A DNA stretch of 64,000 nt. Origin: Cyclobacteriaceae bacterium. GTDB taxonomy: Bacteria; Bacteroidota; Bacteroidia; Cytophagales; Cyclobacteriaceae. Position 1 is the stretch's first letter, and every line of letters begins with the position of its first letter. Where the stretch lies: contig JAPZUF010000002.1 in the NCBI GenBank assembly GCA_027533395.1, positions 1 through 64,000 of the forward strand, in the 5' to 3' direction. Below, piece by piece: positions 10,426-19,115 of this stretch. Made by a program: the position numbers and the translations under genes. The notes under the pieces were generated by a model. The model ran no database searches and was not told where the DNA came from. It saw nothing but the letters and a program-made list of their open reading frames with translations.

Positions 10426-11997
10426 ATGGAAACACGCAAAAGCACCGATCCTGTTTTACAGGAGAAATTCGATACCCTGCATCGCAAGAATACAGAAGCT
10501 TTAACAGGAGGCGGAGCCAAAAGAATTGAACAGCAACATGCCAAAGGAAAGTTAACTGCCCGCGAAAGAATTGAGCTTTTGTTAGATGAAGGTTCTTTTG
10601 AAGAGTTAGACAAATTCGTTACGCACCGCGCTAAGGATTTTGGTTTAGATAAAGAGCATTATTTAGGCGATGGCGTGATTACAGGTTATGGAACTGTGAA
10701 TGGAAGATTGGTGTATGTGTTCTCACAGGATTTTACGGTTTTTGGTGGTTCGTTATCTGAAACACATGCTGCTAAAATTGTTAAGATTATGGACATGGCC
10801 ATGAAAAATGGTGCGCCAGTTATCGGACTTAATGATTCAGGTGGTGCACGCATACAAGAAGGCGTAGTATCGCTCGGTGGTTATGCTGATATCTTTTACA
10901 GAAATACATTGGCATCCGGAGTAATTCCACAACTTTCTGCCATTATGGGGCCTTGTGCCGGTGGAGCGGTCTATTCTCCCGCTATTACTGACTTTATCTT
11001 CATGGTGGAGAACACATCTTTTATGTTTGTAACAGGACCCAATGTTGTAAAAACTGTTACACACGAAACTGTAACGGCCGAAGAATTAGGTGGAGCAAGC
11101 ACCCACAGTACAAAAAGTGGTGTAACGCATTTTTCAGCAGCAAACGAAGTGGAATGTATCAATCAGCTGAAACAGATTTTACAATACATTCCTCAGAATT
11201 GTGAAGAACAACCACCTTCATTTCCTTATGAAATTGGCAATGAATTACGTCCGGCTTTGAATCAAATTATTCCTGCTAATCCTAACCAACCTTATGATAT
11301 GCGCGAAGTAATACAAGGTGTGGTGGACGAAAACTCTTTCTTCGAAGTGCATAAAAATTTTGCCGAAAATATGGTAGTAGGTTTTGCGCATTTGGCAGGA
11401 AGAAGCATTGGCATTGTGGGCAATCAGCCAGCCGTGTTAGCGGGTGTTTTAGATATTGATGCGAGTGTAAAAGCTGCACGTTTTGTTCGCTTCTGCGATT
11501 GCTTCAATATTCCGTTGTTGGTGTTTGAAGATGTTCCAGGATTTTTACCCGGTACCGATCAGGAATGGAACGGCATTATTACACATGGCGCGAAATTATT
11601 GTTTGCTTTTTCTGAAGCAACAGTACCACGCGTAACGGTTATTACCAGAAAGGCCTACGGTGGTGCTTATGATGTGATGAACAGCAAACACATTGGTGCA
11701 GATTTAAATTTTGCATGGCCAACTGCAGAAATTGCAGTGATGGGTGCGAAAGGTGCGGCAGAAATAATTTTCAAAAAAGAAATAAGTGAAGCAGCTGACC
11801 CTGCAGCTAAACTCAATGAGAAAGTAGATGAATACACTAAGAAATTTGCCAACCCTTATAAAGCAGCACAACGAGGATTTATCGATGAAGTAATTTACCC
11901 CGATCAAACACGTGAAAAGTTGATTAAAGCCTTTAAAATGTTGGAAAACAAAGTGGACAAGCTGCCGAGAAAAAAACATGGTAATATTCCATTATAA
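10426..11997 (+). CDS. Acyl-CoA carboxylase beta subunit (propionyl-CoA-type carboxyltransferase)
   Basis: The carboxyltransferase subunit moves CO2 from carboxybiotin to an acyl-CoA. The 523-residue length and motifs fit PccB. The N-terminal [19 protein letters not shown] is present, with oxyanion-hole [19 protein letters not shown] (about 145-165) and [12 protein letters not shown]. In the C-terminal half are [28 protein letters not shown] and [17 protein letters not shown]. No biotin carboxylase or biotin carrier gene is next to it. Propionyl-CoA is the most likely substrate, because the SFEELDKFV and GTDQE segments resemble PccB rather than MccB. Confidence 0.93.
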   Translation: METRKSTDPVLQEKFDTLHRKNTEALTGGGAKRIEQQHAKGKLTARERIELLLDEGSFEELDKFVTHRAKDFGLDKEHYLGDGVITGYGTVNGRLVYVFSQDFTVFGGSLSETHAAKIVKIMDMAMKNGAPVIGLNDSGGARIQEGVVSLGGYADIFYRNTLASGVIPQLSAIMGPCAGGAVYSPAITDFIFMVENTSFMFVTGPNVVKTVTHETVTAEELGGASTHSTKSGVTHFSAANEVECINQLKQILQYIPQNCEEQPPSFPYEIGNELRPALNQIIPANPNQPYDMREVIQGVVDENSFFEVHKNFAENMVVGFAHLAGRSIGIVGNQPAVLAGVLDIDASVKAARFVRFCDCFNIPLLVFEDVPGFLPGTDQEWNGIITHGAKLLFAFSEATVPRVTVITRKAYGGAYDVMNSKHIGADLNFAWPTAEIAVMGAKGAAEIIFKKEISEAADPAAKLNEKVDEYTKKFANPYKAAQRGFIDEVIYPDQTREKLIKAFKMLENKVDKLPRKKHGNIPL

Positions 11998-12033
11998 TGT
12001 ACAAGTATTTTATTATTAAGTAATCATATAAGT

Positions 12034-13104
12034 ATGGATAAGAAAAGCAAAAAATTTCTCTACGATTATTTGAACAATGCATCACCCACTGGTTTCGAAT
12101 CATCCGGTCAGCAAATCTGGTTGGATTATTTAAAACCGTATATCGATGATTATTTCGTTGATGTATATGGAACCGTGGTTGGCGTTGTCAATCCAAAGGC
12201 AAATTACAAAGTGGTAATCGAAGCACATGCTGATGAAATCTCTTGGTTTGTTAATTACATAACTGAAGATGGATACATTTATGTGCGCAGAAATGGTGGT
12301 TCGGATCATCAAATCGCTCCTTCTAAAAGAGTGAACATCCACACAGCAAAAGGAATTGTAAAAGGAGTTTTCGGTTGGCCTGCTATTCATGTGCGAGATG
12401 CTGCCAAGGAAGAAGCGCCATCGCTAAAAAATATTTTTATCGATGTGGGTGCAGAAAATAAAAAAGAAGTGGAGGCCATGGGTATTCATGTTGGTTGCGT
12501 CATCACCTTCGAAGACGAACTCATGGAAATGAACGGGCATTGGCTGGTTGGTCGTGCTTTAGATAACCGCATGGGAGGCTTTATGATTGCTGAAGTGGCG
12601 CGCAGGTTACACGAAAACAAGAAGAAACTTCCTTTCGGCTTATACATTGTAAACTCAGTACAGGAAGAAATTGGTTTACGAGGAGCCGAAATGATTTCCA
12701 GAAGGATAAAACCTGACTTGGCTATTTGTACTGACGTAACGCATGATACTCAGTCACCTATGTATAATAAAAAGGAGAGTGGAAACTTAAAAGCAGGAAG
12801 CGGACCTGTATTATGTTACGGTCCAGCGGTTCAGAACAATGTGTTAAAGATGATTTTAGAAACGGCAGAAAAGAAAAAGCTTCCTTTCCAGCGTCAGGCA
12901 GTTTCTCGATCTACCGGAACTGATACCGATTCTTTTGCTTATTCTGCTGAAGGGGTGGCATCTGCACTCATTTCTCTACCGTTAAAATACATGCATACAA
13001 CCGTAGAAATGGTCCATAAAACAGATGTAGAGAACGTAATTCAATTAATTTATGAGGTTTTGTTACAAGTAAAATCTGGACAAGACTTTAGATATATAAA
13101 ATAA
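12034..13104 (+). CDS. M42-family metallopeptidase (glutamyl aminopeptidase/endoglucanase M-like)
   Basis: M42 enzymes are self-compartmentalising dinuclear-metal aminopeptidases of the cytoplasm. The 356-residue protein starts near the conserved LNNASPTGFESSGQQIW. It carries metal-ligand segments EAHADEISWFV (about 69-79), GRALDNRMGGFM (about 174-185) and VQEEIGLRGAEM, with a glutamate pair as catalytic base. Near the C-terminus are RSTGTDTDSFAYS and YMHTTVEMVHKTD. It begins 36 bases after the carboxyltransferase stop and may share its transcript. Confidence 0.93.
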   Translation: MDKKSKKFLYDYLNNASPTGFESSGQQIWLDYLKPYIDDYFVDVYGTVVGVVNPKANYKVVIEAHADEISWFVNYITEDGYIYVRRNGGSDHQIAPSKRVNIHTAKGIVKGVFGWPAIHVRDAAKEEAPSLKNIFIDVGAENKKEVEAMGIHVGCVITFEDELMEMNGHWLVGRALDNRMGGFMIAEVARRLHENKKKLPFGLYIVNSVQEEIGLRGAEMISRRIKPDLAICTDVTHDTQSPMYNKKESGNLKAGSGPVLCYGPAVQNNVLKMILETAEKKKLPFQRQAVSRSTGTDTDSFAYSAEGVASALISLPLKYMHTTVEMVHKTDVENVIQLIYEVLLQVKSGQDFRYIK

Positions 13105-13193
13105 AGTTCATTTTTAGCGTTTTTGAGAGCTTTTTGTTCAAAAAGAAGTTCAAGTTCAGAAAATCTTACATTAGAAAGTTTGCAAGTGATAAC

Positions 13194-13220
13194 GACCCTG
13201 CTGTGAAAACGGCAGGGTCT
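13194..13220 (+). terminator. Possible terminator after the M42 gene
   Basis: An 8-bp GC-rich stem (arms 13194-13201 and 13212-13219) has only a weak T tract after it. It overlaps a -7-like promoter box for the next gene. Confidence 0.5.
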
Positions 13221-13227
13221 ACTTTTG
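13220..13227 (+). promoter_or_regulatory. Candidate -7 box for the first YfiR-like gene
   Basis: TACTTTTG matches the Bacteroidota TAnnTTTG -7 consensus, about 39 bases upstream of the ATG at 13266. I see no TTTG -33 box at the proper distance, so the assignment is tentative. Confidence 0.45.
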
Positions 13228-13265
13228 TATCATCAAACAGACAAGAACTCTCAATAAAGAAAAAA

Positions 13266-13781
13266 ATGAAAACTATTAAAAACACCCTTATCGCAGTTGC
13301 ATTGTTTTTAGGAGCAACAGCACATGCACAAGAAAGACCAGTTCATGAAATGTATTCTATGATGATGTACAATTTTGTGAAGTACATTCAGTGGCCCGAT
13401 AATAACACAAGTGGCGAATTTGTAATAGGTGTAATCGGTAACCAAGAAATCTTTAATACGCTTAATGCGTGGTATGGTGGAAAACCAAAGGGTAACAAAA
13501 CATATGTGATTAAAAAATTCAACAATGCAACAGAGTTAGATAATTGTGATGTTGTGTTTATTGATAAATCAAAAAGTGGAGAATTCGATAAAGTGAAAGC
13601 TAAAGTAACCGGTAAAGGAACACTTATCATTACCGACAAGCCAGGCTTAGCAGAAAAAGGTAGCGCGATTAACTTCCGCACAATCGATAGCAAGTTAAAG
13701 TTCGAATTGAACCAGAAAGCAGTTGAATCTTCAAACTTGAAGGTTTCAGGAGCGTTGGCTTCAATGGCCATCCTCATTTAA
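13266..13781 (+). CDS. YfiR-family (DUF4154) periplasmic protein, copy 1
   Basis: From the ATG at 13266 the product is 171 residues, with a signal peptide (MKTIKNTLIAVALFLGATAHA). The YfiR/HmsC-like core follows: an initial helix with MYSMMMYNFVKYIQWP, then GEFVIGVIGNQEIF, CDVVFIDKSKSGEF and the C-terminal hydrophobic SGALASMAILI. In Pseudomonas, YfiR is a periplasmic repressor of a diguanylate cyclase; that partner is not seen here. The longer TTG start at 13134 would run through the upstream hairpin and is rejected. About half its residues match the next gene's product. Confidence 0.85.
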   Translation: MKTIKNTLIAVALFLGATAHAQERPVHEMYSMMMYNFVKYIQWPDNNTSGEFVIGVIGNQEIFNTLNAWYGGKPKGNKTYVIKKFNNATELDNCDVVFIDKSKSGEFDKVKAKVTGKGTLIITDKPGLAEKGSAINFRTIDSKLKFELNQKAVESSNLKVSGALASMAILI

Positions 13782-13795
13782 AATAGGGTTGTTTG

Positions 13796-13830
13796 AGAAA
13801 GGGTCGCAGCAATACGGATGCGGCCTTTCT
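13796..13830 (+). terminator. Terminator after YfiR-like copy 1
   Basis: A stem with arms 13796-13802 and 13824-13830, extended by an inner 4-bp pairing, is followed by a T-rich tract. It separates the two YfiR-like genes. Confidence 0.65.
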
Positions 13831-13883
13831 TACATTTTTGGAACTAATGTTGTAAGTTGCATAACCTAAAACACCTTACCCTT

Positions 13884-14393
13884 ATGAAAAATACAGTTCT
13901 ATTATTTTTTGCTGTGGCTTTAGTAACCACCACTTGGGCACAAGAAAAACCTGTCCATGAAATCCACTCTCAAATGATGTACAACTTCATTAAATATGTA
14001 CAATGGCCCAATGAAGCTGAAGGCGGAGAGTTTGTGGTGGGCGTAATGGGAGATGACGATGTGCTAAACACATTAAAGCAGTGGTACGATGGCAAACCAA
14101 AGGGAAGCAAAAAATATGTAATCAAAAAAATTACATCTCCAGGTGAAGCTGCTACTTGCTCTGTGGTTTATTTAGGAAGAAGTAAGAGTAATCAATTCGA
14201 AGAAATTAAAAACTCAATCAGCGGTAAGCCCGTACTAACTATAACCAATGGCAATGGCTTAGCACAAAAAGGCAGCTGTATTAATTTTAAAGTGATTGAT
14301 GGAAAATTAAAGTTTGAAATGAATCAAGGAACATTAACCAGTTCAAATCTTAAAGTTTCCGGGCAATTAGTCAGCATGGCGATATTAATTTAA
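13884..14393 (+). CDS. YfiR-family (DUF4154) periplasmic protein, copy 2
   Basis: The product is 169 residues from the ATG at 13884, with a signal peptide (MKNTVLLFFAVALVTTTWA). It shows the same core as copy 1: MMYNFIKYVQWP, GEFVVGVMGDDDV, YVIKKI and the ending SGQLVSMAILI. The similarity runs end to end, so this is a tandem duplication. It lies only 25 bases before a PAS histidine kinase on the same strand with no terminator between, which suggests one transcript. An ATG nine codons upstream would add an unconserved leader. Confidence 0.85.
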   Translation: MKNTVLLFFAVALVTTTWAQEKPVHEIHSQMMYNFIKYVQWPNEAEGGEFVVGVMGDDDVLNTLKQWYDGKPKGSKKYVIKKITSPGEAATCSVVYLGRSKSNQFEEIKNSISGKPVLTITNGNGLAQKGSCINFKVIDGKLKFEMNQGTLTSSNLKVSGQLVSMAILI

Positions 14394-14418
14394 TAAGTAA
14401 AGAAGTATACATTTTTGA

Positions 14419-15492
14419 ATGACACATCTGGAGGTAAGGGAAGAGCTGTTTCGTGAGTTGGCGCACCATTCAGCAGTTGTTACAATCATAACCGATGAGG
14501 CTTTTACAGTAAGATACGCATCTCACACCGCAACATCTTTTTTTGCTTGCGAAACAATTCTGGCTATAGGTAAAGAGTTTTTCGAATTCATAGAGCCTAA
14601 TCAAATTGCTAACTGGAAAGAAGCTTTTTTTGAATTCAAATTAAATGGCCATGCAGGCCCAACGCTTCAACCAGTCATATTGCACAATAAGAAGAAAGTT
14701 TTTTCTGTTGAATTGGTTTACCTCCCCGCTGGAAATAATCAGGCAAATTGGATGATTCGTTTAAGCGACATCACCGACCAGCAATTAAAAGAAGAAACAC
14801 TTCAAAAGACTACTGAACATTTCGACCAGATTTTTTATAAAACCACGCACGATTTAAAAGCACCTATTCGTTCTGCTTTAGGATTATTAAATCTGGCAGA
14901 AAATGCATCAGATGAACAGAGAAGCGAATACATGAGTCTAGTTAAAACTAATTTGTTAAAACTAGATAAGTTTATAGATGAATTAAATGAGTTTTTCAGT
15001 GGTAATAGGTTAGAAGTAAAAAATGAATTAATTGATTTTAAAAGATTAGCAGATGAAGAGCTAAAATTTGTAAGTGGATTGGCTGAACATAAACAAATCT
15101 CTATTTCTCTTGACGTAAGTCAAAAAAATCAATTCTATTCAGATATTTTCAGGGTAAAGACTATCTTAACGAATCTTATTGCTAATGCTATTAAGTATGC
15201 AGATGCCAATAAAAAGTTTGCCTTTGTAAGAGTATTCATACAAGTAACAAGCGATAAGGCTACCATACAAGTTGAAGACAATGGAATTGGAATTGAACCA
15301 CAATATTTATCCAAAATTTTCGACAGATTCTTTAGGGCTAACCATGCCGTGCCCGGAACAGGCATGGGTTTGTTTATTTTAAAAGATACAGTTGAAAGAC
15401 TAAAAGGAAATGTAGAAGTAACTTCCTTAAAAAATGTAGGAACAACTTTTACTGTAATATTACCCAACTTAGTGCGACCAACTATTTTATAA
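14419..15492 (+). CDS. PAS-domain sensor histidine kinase (soluble)
   Basis: The 357-residue protein has no membrane segment. A PAS domain occupies about residues 12-125. The dimerisation/phosphotransfer helix has phosphoacceptor His144 in THDLKAPIRSALGLL. The HATPase domain has the N box NLIANAIKYA (Asn256), G1 VEDNGIGIEP (Asp287), F box IFDRFFR and G2 GTGMGLFI. All catalytic elements are present. No response regulator is encoded beside it. It follows YfiR-like copy 2 by 25 bases, so a periplasmic signal might be coupled to it, but no transmembrane link is visible. Confidence 0.9.
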   Translation: MTHLEVREELFRELAHHSAVVTIITDEAFTVRYASHTATSFFACETILAIGKEFFEFIEPNQIANWKEAFFEFKLNGHAGPTLQPVILHNKKKVFSVELVYLPAGNNQANWMIRLSDITDQQLKEETLQKTTEHFDQIFYKTTHDLKAPIRSALGLLNLAENASDEQRSEYMSLVKTNLLKLDKFIDELNEFFSGNRLEVKNELIDFKRLADEELKFVSGLAEHKQISISLDVSQKNQFYSDIFRVKTILTNLIANAIKYADANKKFAFVRVFIQVTSDKATIQVEDNGIGIEPQYLSKIFDRFFRANHAVPGTGMGLFILKDTVERLKGNVEVTSLKNVGTTFTVILPNLVRPTIL

Positions 15493-15576
15493 AAAGATAT
15501 TGAAGAAATTACACACGGGGGCGCGGAGTTTTTGTTGAGAGGGTCTTTTCTCTGTTGTTCCTGTGTGTATGTTATC

Positions 15577-15605
15577 AAAGTCCTGTTTACGCAGGACTTT
15601 TTTAT
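15577..15605 (+). terminator. Terminator after the PAS histidine kinase
   Basis: A 9-bp perfect stem (arms 15577-15585 and 15592-15600), loop TTTACG, is followed by T-rich sequence. It lies immediately before the next gene's ATG at 15614. Confidence 0.9.
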
Positions 15606-15613
15606 TTTTACAC

Positions 15614-16399
15614 ATGCAAAAAAACTTTGTTGATCAAACAGGCAGAAAAGTTTCCTTGACTCAATATCCAAAAAGGATTATTTCGCTGGTTCCATCATTA
15701 ACAGACATTCTACACCATCTTGAATTGGAAAATGAAACCATCGGCATCACAAAATTTTGCGTACATCCTGCTCGTTGGCTAAAAGAAAAAATAATAATAG
15801 GCGGAACAAAAAATCCGGATATCCATCGTATTCTTTCTCTTCGGCCAGATTTAATCTTAGCGAACAAAGAAGAAAACAATAAAGACCATGTGGAACAATT
15901 ATCAAATCATTTTCCGATTTGGGTTTCCGATATTATTCGCGTAAAAGATCAGGAAGAATTAATCCAACAATTAGGAGAGATTACGAATAGAGAAAACCAA
16001 GCAAAAGATTTAAATGAGAAAATCAATCTTGCTTACCAAAGCATTCTGCCAACTACGAACAAACAAAAAGTTTTGTATTTGATTTGGCAAAAACCATGGA
16101 TGGCAGCCGGGCAAGAAACCTTTATCAACAGTGTTTTATCTTCAATGGATTTTGTAAATGTTATTCGTCAAACAAGATATCCCATTTTAACACAGGAGGA
16201 GATCATGCAATTAAAACCCGATGTGGTTTTGCTTTCTTCTGAACCTTTTCCCTTTAAAGAAAAACACCTTGTAGAGTTACAAAGCCTTCTGCCTCAATCA
16301 AAAATTACATTAGTAGATGGAGAAATTTTTAGTTGGTATGGCCCAAGGCAAATTCATCTTCCTGAACTTTGGAATAAATTGAGAAAGGATTTTTATTAA
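15614..16399 (+). CDS. Helical-backbone metal receptor (BtuF/TroA-like), no signal peptide
   Basis: From the ATG at 15614 the product is 261 residues. It has the class III substrate-binding fold: RIISLVPSLTDILHHLEL near residues 19-36, the loop GGTKNPDIHRILSLRPDLILANKEEN, and in the second lobe VLYLIWQKPWMAAGQETFINSVL and MQLKPDVVLLSSEPFPF. The family binds cobalamin, haem or metal chelates for ABC uptake. Unusually, no signal peptide is visible. The upstream GTG form (17 extra residues) is encoded by the terminator hairpin. No permease or ATPase gene is adjacent. Confidence 0.85.
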   Translation: MQKNFVDQTGRKVSLTQYPKRIISLVPSLTDILHHLELENETIGITKFCVHPARWLKEKIIIGGTKNPDIHRILSLRPDLILANKEENNKDHVEQLSNHFPIWVSDIIRVKDQEELIQQLGEITNRENQAKDLNEKINLAYQSILPTTNKQKVLYLIWQKPWMAAGQETFINSVLSSMDFVNVIRQTRYPILTQEEIMQLKPDVVLLSSEPFPFKEKHLVELQSLLPQSKITLVDGEIFSWYGPRQIHLPELWNKLRKDFY

Positions 16400-16427
16400 A
16401 GTAAATTATTAATTACGGCAAGAAAAA

Positions 16428-16458
16428 ACAACCCGCGATTAAAATCGCAGGCTGTTTT
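16428..16458. terminator. Bidirectional terminator between metal receptor gene and aroA
   Basis: An imperfect GC-rich hairpin (loop near TTAAAA) is flanked by an A-rich left side and T-rich right side, between two convergent genes. Confidence 0.75.
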
Positions 16459-16471
16459 CAATAGAGTATAT

Positions 16472-17701
16472 TTAAATTTTCTCATCACGCATTGCAAAAC
16501 CAAGCAGCGCCATATCTTTCCAAAAATTAGGATATGATTTTTTCGTTACTTCAGGCTCTTCTATAACCACATTCATGATGGTAGATAATGGAGCGAAAGC
16601 CATTGCCATCCGATGGTCGTGGTAGGTTTTGACGCGTATCTCTTTGGGTAATGTTTTGGGTGCAAGTAATTTCCACTTTCCGGTTTCCGTTTCTGTTAGC
16701 GTAGCTCCTATTTTGGCTAACTCATGTTGAAGCGCAGCAATGCGATCGGTTTCTTTTATGCGTAAACTTTCTAAACCGGTAAACTCAGCATCTATTTGTT
16801 TGGCAGTGCAAACAACAGCGATGGTTTGTGCGAGGTCTGGGCAGTTGCTAAAGTCTGCGGAGAAAAAAGAATTGCTTTCTTTTTTTCTTAATAAAATCTG
16901 GTTGCCTCGGGGTTCGCACGATACACCTAAGTTTTCCATCAAATCAACTATAACCCTGTCGCCTTGTAAAGAACGCAAGGGTAAATTGGGTAGCGTTAAA
17001 CTCGCATCGTTTGCTAATGCTACAAAGGCGAACCAATAACTAGCTGCGGACCAATCGCCTTCCATTGTTAATTGTGTTGTGCCGGGCAATCCTTTTGCAA
17101 CTACAATTGTATTGCCTTCCCATGTAACCTGCGCGCCAAATTTTCTCATCAGGTTGGCTGTCATTTGCAAGTATGGAATACTTCCTATGTTTCCTGTTAA
17201 TTGTATAGACAAACCGTTTGGCAATTGTGTGGCGATCATCATCAAGGCAGAAATGAACTGACTGCTGATATCACCTCTTACACTTACTAAATTGCTTTTT
17301 TGTTTGATAAACGGATTGATTTTAAGTGGAGGATAACCTGGCTTTTCTAGGTACTCAATCGTAGCACCTATTTCAGTTAAAGCATCAACTAAAATACCGA
17401 TTGGTCTTTCCTTCATACGGGCAGTTCCTGTTAGAATGGTTTCCTTTGGTTGCACCGCAAAATAAGCAGTAAGAAAACGCATCACCGTTCCGGCATCTTC
17501 AACATCGATAGTATTTTCATTGCTGTTAATATGTCGGATCATCAATTGCGTATCATTGGCATCTGATAGGTTCAATATTTCAGCTTTTTTATCGGCTAAA
17601 GCATTTAATACCAAAGCACGGTTACATATACTTTTTGAAGTTGGTAAAAACTGAATGGATTGATGAAACTGATGGCGAGGAGAAATCCGGAGTAAATTCA
17701 T
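16472..17701 (-). CDS. aroA: 3-phosphoshikimate 1-carboxyvinyltransferase (EPSP synthase)
   Basis: EPSP synthase condenses shikimate-3-phosphate with phosphoenolpyruvate in the shikimate pathway. The 409-residue protein shows LPTSKSICNRALVLNAL near the N-terminus, DAGTVMRFLTAYFAVQ, TGTARMKERPIG, the GDISSQFISALMM loop, and in the second lobe ESLRIKETDRIAAL and YHDHRMAMAFAPL. It is slightly short for the family, as is usual in this phylum. aroB is close by but convergently arranged around a small membrane protein gene, so the two are not one operon. Confidence 0.96.
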   Translation of the reverse strand: MNLLRISPRHQFHQSIQFLPTSKSICNRALVLNALADKKAEILNLSDANDTQLMIRHINSNENTIDVEDAGTVMRFLTAYFAVQPKETILTGTARMKERPIGILVDALTEIGATIEYLEKPGYPPLKINPFIKQKSNLVSVRGDISSQFISALMMIATQLPNGLSIQLTGNIGSIPYLQMTANLMRKFGAQVTWEGNTIVVAKGLPGTTQLTMEGDWSAASYWFAFVALANDASLTLPNLPLRSLQGDRVIVDLMENLGVSCEPRGNQILLRKKESNSFFSADFSNCPDLAQTIAVVCTAKQIDAEFTGLESLRIKETDRIAALQHELAKIGATLTETETGKWKLLAPKTLPKEIRVKTYHDHRMAMAFAPLSTIMNVVIEEPEVTKKSYPNFWKDMALLGFAMRDEKI

Positions 17702-17785
17702 GTGGCAAGATACTGTTCGATTAAATGATTGAAAAATTTTGATGGATGATGCAACAAAATCCTTTTATTTTAGGTTAAGCATTAT

Positions 17786-17974
17786 ATGAGTACAACAAAA
17801 AAATTAGCCATTGGGTTTGGAATTGCTTCGGGAGCTTTGTTGGCAGCTTGGTTATTAACCGGTAGTCGCAAAAAGAAAACCACAGATTTTGTGAAGAAGA
17901 ATGTCGGTAAGATTACAGACAAACTAAAAAAACAAAAATCTGGTTTCGATGATTCTGAAGTGCATTACGTTTAA
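17786..17974 (+). CDS. Small single-TM protein with a basic tail (YtxH-like)
   Basis: The 62-residue product has one N-terminal hydrophobic helix (about residues 7-25, LAIGFGIASGALLAAWLLT). It is followed by SRKKK and a lysine-rich amphipathic tail (DFVKKNVGKITDKLKKQK). It resembles short YtxH-type membrane proteins, whose function is not known. It is convergent with aroB and overlaps its 3' end by four bases, and diverges from aroA. Confidence 0.7.
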   Translation: MSTTKKLAIGFGIASGALLAAWLLTGSRKKKTTDFVKKNVGKITDKLKKQKSGFDDSEVHYV

Positions 17975-19008
17975 GTTGAACGATAATATGCCAGAGCCAT
18001 TTTTATTTCTTCAGCCGTAATCCTAACATCCCGAACAGCGTCTCCTTTTTCTTTTAAGAGCACGCACAATATCTCGTTGCCTTTATTTTTCTTATCCTGA
18101 AAAGCCTTTTCAATTAGTAAGTCGTCACTCAAAGTTTCAGTTTCAATTTTTCCAAATACTGAAAGGATATACCCTTCCACTTCTTTTAAATAATCCATCG
18201 AAATCAATCCTTTTTGATTGGCTAAAAAGGCTTCCATCACCAACCCTGCTGCAACAGCTTCTCCATGTGTGACAGGTTTTTGTTTTTCTAATAAAGTACT
18301 TTCTATAGCATGCCCAATAGTATGACCTGCATTTAAAATTTTGCGCAAGCCTTTTTCGCGTGGATCTTCCGTAATTACTTTTACCTTAAACTCAGCCGAA
18401 GCCTGAATCAACTTTTTCCAATCTTGATTGGCTAAATCATGTTTTCTTATCTCTCGCCAACTTTCATAATCACCTATTAAACTGTGTTTAACAACTTCAG
18501 CAAAGCCTGATTTTAATTCTACCTCAGGTAAAGTTGATAAAAATACATCGCTGATAATGGTAACAACAGGTTGTTGAAAAACCCCGATGTGATTTTTAAA
18601 ATGCAGAAAATCAATTCCCAGTTTACCGCCAATACTGGCATCTACCTGCGAAAGAAGTGTTGTAGGGATTAAAACAAAATCAATTCCTCTTTTATAGGTA
18701 GCTGCGCAAAAACCAGCCATATCTCCCAGAACTCCACCACCGAGCACAACAACCAAACTATGCCTGTCGAGTTGTTTAGCGGTTAAAAATTGCCAGATGA
18801 CTGAGCAGGTTTCGAGGTTTTTATGCGCTTCGCCTGCTTCTATAGCTAAAACATTTTCAGGCGAAAAAAGATGGCCTACATGAGGCAAACAAAATCGCTC
18901 ACAGTTTTTGTCGGTGATGCAAACAATTTTACTGTAATCGCGCTTTCTTAAAAAATCTTGTAAGGCAATTTGGGGTGTATCAGTAAAAACAAGGGATGCT
19001 GAATTCAT
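17971..19008 (-). CDS. aroB: 3-dehydroquinate synthase
   Basis: AroB converts DAHP to 3-dehydroquinate, the second shikimate step, using NAD and a divalent metal. The 345-residue protein has the NAD-binding and active-site segment VVVLGGGVLGDMAGFCA, then LIPTTLLSQVDASIGGK, SGFAEVVKHSLI, metal-ligand NAGHTIGHAIE and THGEAVAAGLVME. Length and motif order are normal. Confidence 0.97.
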   Translation of the reverse strand: MNSASLVFTDTPQIALQDFLRKRDYSKIVCITDKNCERFCLPHVGHLFSPENVLAIEAGEAHKNLETCSVIWQFLTAKQLDRHSLVVVLGGGVLGDMAGFCAATYKRGIDFVLIPTTLLSQVDASIGGKLGIDFLHFKNHIGVFQQPVVTIISDVFLSTLPEVELKSGFAEVVKHSLIGDYESWREIRKHDLANQDWKKLIQASAEFKVKVITEDPREKGLRKILNAGHTIGHAIESTLLEKQKPVTHGEAVAAGLVMEAFLANQKGLISMDYLKEVEGYILSVFGKIETETLSDDLLIEKAFQDKKNKGNEILCVLLKEKGDAVRDVRITAEEIKMALAYYRST

Positions 19009-19092
19009 GCAGATAAATTAAAAGCAAGGTACAAACAAAGTATATTCCTTGCTTGTTGAACAAACGTTCGGTTAATTTTACCGGGCAATATT

Positions 19093-19100
19093 TATATTTG
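19093..19100 (+). promoter_or_regulatory. Candidate -7 box for proline dehydrogenase
   Basis: TATATTTG matches TAnnTTTG and lies 16 bases before the ATG at 19116. It supports that start over a TTG 21 codons upstream. No clear -33 box is seen. Confidence 0.5.
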
Positions 19101-19115
19101 CCGCATTCTAATCTT

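Noticed and set aside
13134-13265. 44-codon N-terminal extension of YfiR-like copy 1 from a TTG
   Set aside because: It is encoded by the M42 terminator region, and the ATG at 13266 begins a clean signal peptide.
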